DNA from: RUG11247 sp045649485
GTDB lineage: Bacteria; Bacillota; Clostridia; Christensenellales; Aristaeellaceae
DNA length: 64,000 bases
Direction: 5' to 3'
Assembly (NCBI GenBank): GCA_045649485.1
Contig: JAZRPZ010000048.1
Span: 1 to 64,000, forward strand
Numbering within the stretch: position 1 is the stretch's first letter; each line of letters opens with the position of its first letter. Positions 8,032 to 15,565 of the stretch are shown piece by piece. The notes below the pieces were generated by a model, which did no database searches, was not told where the DNA came from, and saw nothing but the letters and a program-made list of their open reading frames with translations. The position numbers were made by a program, and so were the translations under genes.

Positions 8032-9399
8032 ATGGCAGGCAAAAAGCTGGTACAAGACCTGACAGTAGGTAAACTCACACCGGTATTGCTCAAATTCGCA
8101 ATCCCGGTAATGCTCTCAAATCTGCTGCAGACCGCATACAACATGGTGGATATGGTAGTAGTGGGCCAGTTCGGCGGCAGCGCCGGTCTTTCGGCAGTCT
8201 CCGTCGGCGGCGATGTGATGCACTTTTTCATGTTCCTGGGCATGGGTTTTGCCACCGCAGGCCAGATAATGATATCCCAATATGTAGGCGCCGGCCGCAA
8301 AGACGCGCTCAATCAGGTCATCGGCACGCTCTTTACATTCATACTGCTGCTGGGCGCAGCGCTGAGCATTATCGGCATAGCAATGGCGAATCCGTTCCTC
8401 AATATGCTCAATGTACCCGATGCCTCCCGCGCAGGCGCATATGCCTACACCGTATGCAGTTCTGCCGGCATGATATTTGTATTCGGCTACAACACCCTCT
8501 CTGCCGTGCTGCGCGGCATGGGTGATTCAAAGCATCCCATGATGTTCATAGGTCTCGCGGCGGTGATCAATATGCTGCTCGACCTCATATTCATTGCCGG
8601 TTTCAAAATGGGCGCGTTCGGCGCGGCGCTGGCCACCGTGCTGGCGCAGGGCACTTCCTGCGTACTGTGCCTCAGATATCTTTACAGGCACAGGGATCAG
8701 TTCGGCTTTGACTTCAGGTTCAGCAGCTTCCGCATTTCCAAAAAGCCCCTTATGCTGGTGCTGAAGCTGGGCGTACCCATCGCGATCCAGTCCAGCGCAG
8801 GCAGCATCTCCGCGCTGTTCGTAAGTTCCTTCGTAAATCAGTACGGTGTTGTAACATCCGCTGTTTCCGGCGTTGGCAGCAAGCTCAACTCCATCGCGCT
8901 CATAGTGGCAAATGCGCTGAATGTTTCCGGCGCGGCAATAATCGGCCAAAACTTCGGTGCCGGCAAGACCGACCGTGTAAAGCAGGTGCTTTACCGCAAT
9001 TTCGGCTTCAATCTGGCATTCCAGACGCTGCTGAGCATCTGTATCCTCACTTTCCCCACCTATGTATTCAGTATATTCGATTCCAGCGCCGAGGTTCTGG
9101 CCATGGCGCCCCGCTATGCACCGGTATGCGCCATAGCATTTATGGGCTTTGCATTCCGCTCGCCCAGCCTTGCGCTGATCAACGGTCTGGGACATTCCAG
9201 AATGAACTTCCTCATGGGCATCACCGAGGGCTTTATACTGCGAATCGGCCTTACATACCTGCTGGGCGTAGTCTTCAATCTGGGCGTCGAGGGCTTCTGG
9301 TACGGCTCCACCATTGCCAGCTACGGCTACGGTCTGGTGGTATTCCCCTACTTCTTCTCCGGCGCATGGAAAAAGCGCCGTTCACTGGTTGAAAACTGA
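8032..9399 (+). CDS. MATE family multidrug/cation efflux transporter
   Basis: 455 residues with about 12 hydrophobic segments. N-terminal KFAIPVMLSNLLQTAYNMVD and the VGQFGG block are typical of MATE proteins of the DinF/NorM type. VLRGMGDSKHPM follows near residue 162, and the second half (from about 240) repeats the pattern. It exports cationic drugs or metabolites in exchange for Na+ or H+. The start at 8032 has AAGGAG 7 nt upstream; a longer frame back to 7927 would read through the promoter and terminator and is rejected. Expression may depend on the upstream attenuator. Confidence 0.92.
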   Translation: MAGKKLVQDLTVGKLTPVLLKFAIPVMLSNLLQTAYNMVDMVVVGQFGGSAGLSAVSVGGDVMHFFMFLGMGFATAGQIMISQYVGAGRKDALNQVIGTLFTFILLLGAALSIIGIAMANPFLNMLNVPDASRAGAYAYTVCSSAGMIFVFGYNTLSAVLRGMGDSKHPMMFIGLAAVINMLLDLIFIAGFKMGAFGAALATVLAQGTSCVLCLRYLYRHRDQFGFDFRFSSFRISKKPLMLVLKLGVPIAIQSSAGSISALFVSSFVNQYGVVTSAVSGVGSKLNSIALIVANALNVSGAAIIGQNFGAGKTDRVKQVLYRNFGFNLAFQTLLSICILTFPTYVFSIFDSSAEVLAMAPRYAPVCAIAFMGFAFRSPSLALINGLGHSRMNFLMGITEGFILRIGLTYLLGVVFNLGVEGFWYGSTIASYGYGLVVFPYFFSGAWKKRRSLVEN

Positions 9400-9414
9400 A
9401 CACCATATAAAACA

Positions 9415-9446
9415 GACGTCCTGCTGCAGATACGCCGCAGGACGTC
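9415..9446 (+). repeat. Hairpin downstream of the MATE gene
   Basis: Perfect 10-bp arms GACGTCCTGC and GCAGGACGTC around a 12-nt loop, 15 nt after the MATE stop. No U-run follows directly. It may protect the 3' end or act with the terminator at 9457. Confidence 0.5.
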
Positions 9447-9456
9447 AATTGATATA

Positions 9457-9488
9457 AAAAAGCAATCCCTGTAAGAGGGATTGCTTTA
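9457..9488. terminator. Bidirectional terminator between MATE and tRNA-Leu
   Basis: AAAGCAATCCC paired with GGGATTGCTTT around a 7-nt loop. The minus-strand transcript of the tRNA ends in TTTTTT, and the plus-strand side is followed by TTTAAAA-type sequence. Confidence 0.75.
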
Positions 9489-9493
9489 AAAAG

Positions 9494-9576
9494 TGCTGGA
9501 AGCGGGGCTCGAACCCGCACGACTTGTGGTCAACGGATTTTAAGTCCGTGGCGTCTGCCAATTCCGCCATTCCAGC
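9494..9576 (-). tRNA. tRNA-Leu (anticodon UAA)
   Basis: On the minus strand the sequence starts GCTGGAA and ends TTCCAGC plus discriminator A, a 7-bp acceptor stem. The D arm GAATTGGCAGAC, the anticodon stem-loop ACGGA-CTTAAAA-TCCGT (anticodon at 9542-9540) and the T arm GCGGGTTCGAGCCCCGC are clear. A short variable arm of the class II type lies between them. CCA is not encoded. 83 nt. It lies 25 nt after the small membrane protein gene on the same strand and may be co-transcribed with it. Confidence 0.95.
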
Positions 9577-9601
9577 AAGAAGACCCTTGCGGGTCTGCTT
9601 A

Positions 9602-9922
9602 TTATTCTTCCTCGCGCCTGCCGCGGCGGGATGCACGACGCGCATAATGCTCCACGGACTGGAGCTTACGGTATACCATGCCGTTCATGACGACGCCGAT
9701 TCCGATGGTAAGACCAAGGAATGCAAAGATTGCAAGGCTGATAAGATAAGTGGGAAGTCCCTCGGGACCGGGGAAGCTGAGGAATTCCATAATATCAAGC
9801 TGTGCATTGCCGCCCATAACATTAAAGAAAGATTCGAGACCCAGTGCAATGCCGGTAACATGACCCAGCAGCAGGAAGCCTACGATAATGATTATACCAA
9901 ATACTATGCAGAAAACACCCAT
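9602..9922 (-). CDS. Small membrane protein of unknown function
   Basis: 106 residues. The start ATG at 9922 has GGAGG 7 nt upstream; an ATG two codons earlier lies only 1 nt from it. It has two strongly hydrophobic segments, about residues 2-25 (VFCIVFGIIIIVGFLLL) and 58-80 (YLISLAIFAFLGLTIGIGVV), with an intervening FPGPEG loop. The tail is highly charged and ends RRASRRGRREEE. No family recognised. It directly precedes tRNA-Leu. Confidence 0.7.
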   Translation of the reverse strand: MGVFCIVFGIIIIVGFLLLGHVTGIALGLESFFNVMGGNAQLDIMEFLSFPGPEGLPTYLISLAIFAFLGLTIGIGVVMNGMVYRKLQSVEHYARRASRRGRREEE

Positions 9923-10048
9923 AGTCATACCTCCATACAATAATAAAATAATTATACAGCCCCGCACATGACACGTCAAGCACATACCCGGTACATAACG
10001 GGGTACAAAACGGTGACAGAATCATGACGGGGCTTATATATTGTATTA

Positions 10049-11206
10049 TCAGAACTTGGCGGCTTCTGCCTTGAGTTCCTCAACCTTGTTCAGGCGCTCC
10101 CAGGTCAGATCCAGATCGTTGCGGCCGAAGTGACCGTAAGCAGCGACCTTCTGATAGCCGGGCTTCTTCAGCTCCAGATCGCGTACGATGGCTGCGGGAC
10201 GCAGATCGAATACCTTGCCGACGATCTCGGACAGCTTGTCATCGGACAGAACGCCGGTGCCGTAGGAATCTACGAAGATGCCGACGGGCTTTGCAACGCC
10301 GATAGCGTATGCAACGCCGACTTCGCACTTCTTGGCCAGACCTGCTGCTACCAGGTTCTTGGCAACGTGACGGGTGGCATATGCTGCGGAGCGGTCAACC
10401 TTGCTGGGGTCCTTGCCGGAGAAAGCGCCGCCGCCGTGATGGGCATAGCCGCCGTAGGTGTCAACGATGATCTTGCGGCCGGTGAGACCGGAGTCGCCCA
10501 TGGGGCCGCCTACTACGAAACGACCGGTGGGATTTACGAAATACTTGGTGTTCTCGTCCAGCAGTTCTGCGGGCAGGGTGGGCAGGATGACCTTTTCCAT
10601 CATGTCGCGCTCGATCTCTTCATGAGTGGCCTTTTCGGCGTGCTGGGTGGAGAGAACAACTGCCTCGATGCGAACGGGGGTGTTGTCATCGTACTCAACG
10701 GTGACCTGAGCCTTTCCGTCGGGACGCAGGTAGGGAACTTCGCCGGTCTTGCGTACCTGAGCGAGCTTGTAGGTCAGCTTGTGTGCAAGAGAGATGGCCA
10801 GAGGCATATATTCCTCGGTCTCATCGCAGGCATAGCCGAACATCATGCCCTGGTCGCCGGCGCCCTGATCCATGTCTACTTCGCGGTTTACGCCCATGGC
10901 GATATCGGGAGACTGCTCGTCAACGGAAACCAGCACAGCGCAGGAAGAACCGTCGAAGCCGTACTTTGCGCGGTCGTAGCCGATCTCAACAACCTTCTCA
11001 CGTGCGATCTTGTCGATCGGCACATATGCCTTGGTGGTGATCTCGCCCATTACCATTACCATACCGGTGGTAACGCAGGTTTCGCAGGCAACGTGTGCAT
11101 CGGGATCCTGTGCAAGGATCGCGTCCAGAACAGCATCGGAGATCTGGTCGCAGATTTTATCGGGATGTCCCTCGGTTACGGATTCGGAAGTGAAAAGATG
11201 CCTCAT
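10049..11206 (-). CDS. metK: S-adenosylmethionine synthetase
   Basis: 385 residues, a typical MetK length. Diagnostic motifs are TSESVTEGHPDKICDQISDA at the N-terminus, GDQGMMFGYA near residue 117 and GGGAFSGKDPSKVDRSAAY near 256. It joins ATP and methionine to make SAM in the cytoplasm. The gene is single and is controlled by the SAM-I riboswitch immediately upstream, which closes a direct feedback loop from product to gene. Confidence 0.97.
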   Translation of the reverse strand: MRHLFTSESVTEGHPDKICDQISDAVLDAILAQDPDAHVACETCVTTGMVMVMGEITTKAYVPIDKIAREKVVEIGYDRAKYGFDGSSCAVLVSVDEQSPDIAMGVNREVDMDQGAGDQGMMFGYACDETEEYMPLAISLAHKLTYKLAQVRKTGEVPYLRPDGKAQVTVEYDDNTPVRIEAVVLSTQHAEKATHEEIERDMMEKVILPTLPAELLDENTKYFVNPTGRFVVGGPMGDSGLTGRKIIVDTYGGYAHHGGGAFSGKDPSKVDRSAAYATRHVAKNLVAAGLAKKCEVGVAYAIGVAKPVGIFVDSYGTGVLSDDKLSEIVGKVFDLRPAAIVRDLELKKPGYQKVAAYGHFGRNDLDLTWERLNKVEELKAEAAKF

Positions 11207-11236
11207 GAATATATCTCCTTTTCAGATAAAGTCGAA

Positions 11237-11384
11237 CAAAAAAGCCCGCCTCTTACGGCGAGCTGAACATGATAAGTCCATCCCGCCTCATCTTCCGGCA
11301 AATATTCGCCGCGGGAATTGGCACCTAGCTTGCGCCGGTTGCCGGGTTTCATCGGGCCCGTCCCTCAACCACTCTCGATAAGGC
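11237..11384 (-). promoter_or_regulatory. SAM-I (S-box) riboswitch with intrinsic terminator
   Basis: The minus strand carries the S-box core: P1 GCCTTATC (11384-11377) pairing with GATGAGGC (11292-11285). Between them are GAGAGTGGTTGAGGGACG, GATGAAACCCGGCAACC and AGGTGCCAATTCC, the hallmark conserved blocks. Downstream is a terminator whose stem AGCTCGCC / GGCGGGCT ends in TTTTTTG (11265-11237). GGCGGG at 11287-11282, at the end of P1, can pair with CTCGCC (11262-11257) of the terminator as an antiterminator. SAM binding is expected to stabilise P1 and terminate. A -10-like TATAAT lies at 11409-11404. Confidence 0.95.
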
Positions 11385-11498
11385 TCTGAATTGTCCGTGA
11401 AGTATTATACACCGGCATTGTATAGATAAAACGGAGAAATTGCAAAGAATCACAGCACAACAAAATGATAACAAACTGTGTTTTTTCAAAGTCAATGT

Positions 11499-11528
11499 TT
11501 GCAAGCTAATTATATTATATGATATAAT
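11499..11528 (+). promoter_or_regulatory. Promoter for the tautomerase-GH3-nitroreductase genes
   Basis: TTGCAA, 18-nt spacer, TATAAT in an AT-rich stretch, about 30 nt before the tautomerase start. Confidence 0.5.
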
Positions 11529-11559
11529 AGTATCAAAATAATATTCAGGAGGTACCTTT

Positions 11560-11907
11560 ATGCCTTTCGTTAATTTCGTAACTTCCGTAAAGCTGGATGA
11601 AGCCAAGCGCGACGCAGTCCGCAATGCAATCTGGGAAGCAATCACCGTTATCCCCGGCAAGACCCCCGAAGTAACCATGGTCGAGATCCGCGACGGCGCC
11701 GATATGCAGAAGGGCCCCGGCGGCGCACCCTGCATCTTCATGGAGACCCGTCTGTTCACCCGTCCCACCATGGACAGCAAGAGGGAATACTGCCAGAAGC
11801 TGTTTGCCAAGTTCGAAGAGCTGCTGGGCGTTGAACCCGCCAAGATGTATTTCAACATGCTGGAGTTCTTTGAGTGGGGTTCCGGCGGAAACTACAGAGC
11901 CTTCTGA
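11560..11907 (+). CDS. Tautomerase superfamily protein, MIF-like
   Basis: 115 residues beginning MPF, so processing would leave the catalytic N-terminal proline of the tautomerase superfamily. The length and the C-terminal pattern (KMYFNMLEFFEW, then a short Gly/Asn-rich end) resemble MIF/phenylpyruvate tautomerase rather than the 60-residue 4-oxalocrotonate type. Likely a small cytoplasmic keto-enol tautomerase; the substrate is unknown. AGGAGG lies 7-8 nt before the start. The GH3 gene follows after 12 nt. Confidence 0.78.
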   Translation: MPFVNFVTSVKLDEAKRDAVRNAIWEAITVIPGKTPEVTMVEIRDGADMQKGPGGAPCIFMETRLFTRPTMDSKREYCQKLFAKFEELLGVEPAKMYFNMLEFFEWGSGGNYRAF

Positions 11908-11919
11908 GGTGAATGAAAA

Positions 11920-14145
11920 ATGGATATCAAGTACATAAAAAATGAAAACGGCCCGGTGCTGGGCTATACTTCCGTAAAAATAATCGAGCAGGACGGTCTC
12001 TTCTTCAAGGACATGGACGGCACCGGCGTGCTGAAGCCCTATGAAGACTGGCGCCTTGACGCCGATACCCGTGCAAAGGACCTGGCAGCGCGCCTTTCCA
12101 TAGAGGAAATCGCCGGTCTTATGCTGTATTCCGCACATCAGGCAGTGCCCAACCGCAGGAGCGGCCACTTCGGCGCATCCACCTACGGCGGCAAGCCCTT
12201 CGATGAGTCCGGCGCAGCCAGCTGGGCACTCACCGACCAGCAGCAGACCTTCCTTTCCGAGGACAATGTGCGCCACGTGCTGGCCACCACCTTCGAAAGC
12301 GCAGAAGTAGCCGCAAAGTGGAACAACGAGATGCAGGCCTTCGTAGAGGGCAAGGGCTTCTCCATTCCCGTAAACACCTCTTCCGACCCCCGCCACGGCT
12401 CTGACTTCTCCGCAGAGTACAATATGGGCGCCGGCGGTGATATCTCCCTCTGGCCCGAGACCCTTGGTCTCGCAGCCACCTTTGATCCCGAGGTAACCCG
12501 CAAGTTCGGCGAAGTAGCCTCCAGGGAATACCGTGCGCTGGGTATCGCCACCGCCCTGTCTCCCCAGATCGACCTTGCCACCGAGCCCCGCTGGAGCCGC
12601 TTCATGGGCACCTTCGGCGAAGGCGTTGAGCTGGATACCGACATGGCACGTGCCTACTGCGACGGCTTCCAGACCTCCGAAGGCGACCGCGAGATCAAGA
12701 ACGGCTGGGGCTACGATTCCGTAAACGCCATGGTCAAGCACTGGCCCGGCGGCGGTTCCGGCGAAGGCGGACGTGACGCTCACTATTCCTACGGCAAGTA
12801 TGCCGTATATCCCGGCAACAACTTTGATACCGTAATGAAGCCCTTCACCGAAGGCGCATTCAAGCTGGCCGGCGGCACCGGCTCCGCTTCCGCCGTCATG
12901 CCTTATTACACCATCTCCGCTGGTCAGGATCCCGACCAGCAGGTTGGCAACGGCTATTCCAAGTACATCATTACCGATCTGCTGCGCAACAAGTACGGCT
13001 ACGACGGCGTTGTATGCACCGACTGGGCAGTCGTAAAGCCCATGGGTCCCAAGGTATCCGCATTTGCAGGCAAGTGCTGGGGTCTTGAGACTCTGAACAG
13101 CGTCGAACTGCACTACGCAGCCATCGAAGCAGGCATCGACCAGTTCGGCGGCAATAACGAAAAGCACCCCGTACTGGATGCATACGAAATGGGCGTAAAG
13201 GAGCACGGCGAGGCATACATGAAGGCCCGCTTTGCCAAGAGCGCCGAGCGTCTGCTGCGCAATTTCTTCCGCACCGGTCTTTTCGAGAATCCCTATCTGG
13301 ATGTTGAGCACACCCGCGCCACCGTTGCCTGTGATGAATTCAGGCAGGCCGGCTTCGATGCACAGCTCAAGTCCATCGTAATGCTTAAGAACGAAGGCCG
13401 CAAGCTGCCCATGGCAAAGGGCAAGAAGGTATACATTCCCGATGCATACCGTCCCGCCAGCCGCAACTTCTTCGGCATGATTATGCCCGAAAAGCACTTT
13501 GCGCCCATCGACCACGCAGTCGTAGGCGAATACTACACCGTTGTTGACACTCCCGAGGAAGCCGATTTCGCCCTTTGCTGCATCTCTTACGCAAACGGCG
13601 GACAGGGCTATTCCGACGAGGACCGCGAAAACGGCGGCAACGGCTATCTGCCCATCTCCCTGCAGTACCGTCCCTACACCGCAGATACCGCACGCGAAGT
13701 TTCTCTCGCCGGCGGCGATCCTCTGGAGGACTTCACCAACCGTTCCTACAAGGGCAAGAGCGTAACCACCTCCAACGAATCCGATCTGGACATGGTACTG
13801 AATGCAAAGAAGGCCATGGGCGACAAGCCGGTCATCACCGTCATCCGCATGTCCAAGCCCTGCGTTGTAAAGGAATTCGAGCCCTCTACCGATGCTATCA
13901 TCCTGCACGCAGGTCTGGAAGCCAAGGCTGTGCTGGAGATCCTCTGCGGCAATGTCGAGCCCAGCGGTCTGCTGCCCATGCAGATCCCCGCAGATATGGA
14001 AACCGTCGAAGCCCAGTGCGAGGACAAGGAACTGGATATGCGCTGCCATGTTGATGCTGCAGGCAACACCTACGATTTCGCCTTCGGCATGAACTGGGCC
14101 GGCGTCATTGACGACGACCGCGTAAAGAAGTACGCAAAGCGCTGA
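11920..14145 (+). CDS. Glycoside hydrolase family 3 protein
   Basis: 741 residues. The GH3 N-terminal (alpha/beta)8 domain covers about 60-420, with the nucleophile in VVCTDWAV (Asp at residue 368). KHWPGGGSGEGGRDAHYSYG near 273 is the substrate-binding KH block. The C-terminal alpha/beta sandwich domain follows (SIVMLKNEGRKLP near 485, ending around LEILCGNVEPSGLLPMQ). There is no signal peptide, so it acts in the cytoplasm on an imported beta-linked oligosaccharide; beta-glucosidase or beta-xylosidase activity is likely but not decidable. GAGGTG lies 8 nt before the ATG. Neighbours are a tautomerase upstream and a nitroreductase 21 nt downstream. Confidence 0.9.
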   Translation: MDIKYIKNENGPVLGYTSVKIIEQDGLFFKDMDGTGVLKPYEDWRLDADTRAKDLAARLSIEEIAGLMLYSAHQAVPNRRSGHFGASTYGGKPFDESGAASWALTDQQQTFLSEDNVRHVLATTFESAEVAAKWNNEMQAFVEGKGFSIPVNTSSDPRHGSDFSAEYNMGAGGDISLWPETLGLAATFDPEVTRKFGEVASREYRALGIATALSPQIDLATEPRWSRFMGTFGEGVELDTDMARAYCDGFQTSEGDREIKNGWGYDSVNAMVKHWPGGGSGEGGRDAHYSYGKYAVYPGNNFDTVMKPFTEGAFKLAGGTGSASAVMPYYTISAGQDPDQQVGNGYSKYIITDLLRNKYGYDGVVCTDWAVVKPMGPKVSAFAGKCWGLETLNSVELHYAAIEAGIDQFGGNNEKHPVLDAYEMGVKEHGEAYMKARFAKSAERLLRNFFRTGLFENPYLDVEHTRATVACDEFRQAGFDAQLKSIVMLKNEGRKLPMAKGKKVYIPDAYRPASRNFFGMIMPEKHFAPIDHAVVGEYYTVVDTPEEADFALCCISYANGGQGYSDEDRENGGNGYLPISLQYRPYTADTAREVSLAGGDPLEDFTNRSYKGKSVTTSNESDLDMVLNAKKAMGDKPVITVIRMSKPCVVKEFEPSTDAIILHAGLEAKAVLEILCGNVEPSGLLPMQIPADMETVEAQCEDKELDMRCHVDAAGNTYDFAFGMNWAGVIDDDRVKKYAKR

Positions 14146-14166
14146 CCGTATAAAGGAGAAATGAAC

Positions 14167-14733
14167 ATGTCCAATCCCGTACAGAAAGCAATACTTGACC
14201 GCCGCAGCACCCGCGGATTTGACGGCGTACCTCTTACAGAGGCCGAACTGCAGAATCTGGTAGATGCCGCGCTGGCATCTCCTTCCGCAGTAAACCGTCA
14301 GCCCTGGCACTTTGCATTCGTAAAGGACAAGGCGCTGCTTGACGAATTCAACGCCGCCGCAAAGGCATACATGCTGGAAAACGCAGCTCCCGAGCGCCGC
14401 GCAGCTATCGAAGCTCCCGATTACGCTCCCCTGATGGGCGCTCCCCTGTATGTCATCATCTCCTCCGCAAAGGAGAATCAGGGATACTATCCGCGCCTTG
14501 ACTGCGGCATCGCCGTAGAAAACCTGGCCCTGTCCGCAGTCGGCATGGGTCTGGGCAGCGTCATCGTAGGCATGTTCCGCGATATGGTGGAAACCACTGC
14601 CTTCGGCGCCGAATTCAAGGAGAAGATCGGCGTGCCCGCCGGCAACGAATACATGATCGGCATAATCATCGGTCACAATACCGTTACCAAGGACGCGCAT
14701 CCCATCGGCGAAAACAAATACAACATCATCTGA
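14167..14733 (+). CDS. Nitroreductase family protein
   Basis: 188 residues. Opening pattern ILDRRSTRGFDGVPLTEAEL, then ASPSAVNRQPWHF, the FMN-binding block of the nitroreductase fold. VENLALSAVGMGLGSV, the second FMN/dimer region, follows near residue 118. It is a probable FMN-dependent NAD(P)H oxidoreductase; the substrate is unknown. The ATG at 14167 is chosen because AAGGAG lies 8 nt upstream, against 2 nt for the ATG at 14161. Probably the last gene of the tautomerase-GH3 unit, which ends at the terminator at 14742. Confidence 0.9.
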   Translation: MSNPVQKAILDRRSTRGFDGVPLTEAELQNLVDAALASPSAVNRQPWHFAFVKDKALLDEFNAAAKAYMLENAAPERRAAIEAPDYAPLMGAPLYVIISSAKENQGYYPRLDCGIAVENLALSAVGMGLGSVIVGMFRDMVETTAFGAEFKEKIGVPAGNEYMIGIIIGHNTVTKDAHPIGENKYNII

Positions 14734-14741
14734 TCCGTCTC

Positions 14742-14772
14742 AGTCCGCTGTCTTACCGGCAGCGGACTTTTC
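14742..14772 (+). terminator. Intrinsic terminator after the nitroreductase
   Basis: AGTCCGCTG and CAGCGGACT form a perfect 9-bp stem followed by TTTTCG. Confidence 0.75.
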
Positions 14773-14790
14773 GTATTTACTATAATAGTC

Positions 14791-14818
14791 TTGACACAAA
14801 TTCCTTTTGTGATATGAT
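14791..14818 (+). promoter_or_regulatory. Promoter for the phosphatidylserine synthase gene
   Basis: TTGACA, 16-nt spacer, TATGAT, about 40 nt before the TTG start at 14858. Confidence 0.6.
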
Positions 14819-14857
14819 TATAGTGATTTACTATTGAAGCAAAAGGAGAGCATTCCT

Positions 14858-15490
14858 TTGATCGGATATTACAATCCTTCCGTTATCGCAACTTATCTCA
14901 GCCTCATGAGTTCCATCGTGGGCATGTGCTTTTCTCTCAGCGGCAAGATGCTGGCAGCCATATTCTGTCTGATGCTGTGCGGTCTGCTGGATATGATCGA
15001 CGGTCCCATCGCGCGCAGATGCAAGCGTACCGAAGATGAGAAGAATTTCGGCATCCAGATCGATTCTCTGTGCGATGTGGTCTGCTTCGGCGCACAGGCT
15101 GCTGTATTCTGCCTCTGCATGGCCGGCATCACCTGGTATGCCGCCATCATTGCCGGCTTCTTCGTGCTGGCAGGCGTCATCCGTCTGGGTTTCTTCAACG
15201 TTCAGGAAATGAACCGCGTGAAAGTAGATCCCGGCCTGCGCAAGGTGTATGATGGACTTCCCATCACCTCTTCTTCCATGCTGCTGCCTCTGGTGACGCT
15301 TATCGATGCAGCTATCAAGCCCTTCTGCGGCTGGATATATCTCATCGCCATGGCAGTTATCGGCTTTTTCTACATCGCACCGGTGCACATTCCCAAGATC
15401 CACGGCCGCGGTCTCATCGTGCTCGGCGTAGTAGGTCTTGCGATGTACATTATGGTATTCGTATTCGGCAGTTCTCTTGCAGCGGCCTGA
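14858..15490 (+). CDS. pssA: CDP-alcohol phosphatidyltransferase, probable phosphatidylserine synthase
   Basis: 210 residues. The CDP-alcohol phosphotransferase signature is complete: DMIDGPIARR, then FGIQIDSLCD, i.e. D-x2-D-G-x2-A-R...G-x3-D-x3-D. It has about six hydrophobic segments. RLGFFNVQE and YDGLPITSSS fit the Bacillus-type PssA that makes phosphatidylserine from CDP-diacylglycerol and serine; a related head group cannot be excluded. The start is a TTG at 14858 with AAAGGAG 9 nt upstream. A TTG eight codons earlier (14834) would place that Shine-Dalgarno inside the gene. Monocistronic, ended by the hairpin at 15501. Confidence 0.87.
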   Translation: MIGYYNPSVIATYLSLMSSIVGMCFSLSGKMLAAIFCLMLCGLLDMIDGPIARRCKRTEDEKNFGIQIDSLCDVVCFGAQAAVFCLCMAGITWYAAIIAGFFVLAGVIRLGFFNVQEMNRVKVDPGLRKVYDGLPITSSSMLLPLVTLIDAAIKPFCGWIYLIAMAVIGFFYIAPVHIPKIHGRGLIVLGVVGLAMYIMVFVFGSSLAAA

Positions 15491-15500
15491 CGCCGCGTAT

Positions 15501-15534
15501 AAATAACGGGCAGGCATCGGCCGGCCCGTTATTT
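15501..15534 (+). terminator. Intrinsic terminator after pssA
   Basis: AAATAACGGGC and GCCCGTTATTT, a perfect 11-bp stem, followed by a T-rich GTTTAT. Confidence 0.65.
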
Positions 15535-15565
15535 GTTTATCTACGCCACAGATCGGGGTAAAAAC

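Noticed and set aside
7971..8072. A possible leader peptide (starting MHYVLPNRLAARFLFF) across the MATE terminator
   Set aside because: No ribosome site upstream, it overlaps the MATE start, and has no run of a regulatory amino acid. It remains only a weak idea for the attenuation mechanism.
11545..14700. A 1051-residue open frame on the minus strand
   Set aside because: Antisense shadow of the tautomerase, GH3 and nitroreductase genes, caused by GC-rich biased codons.
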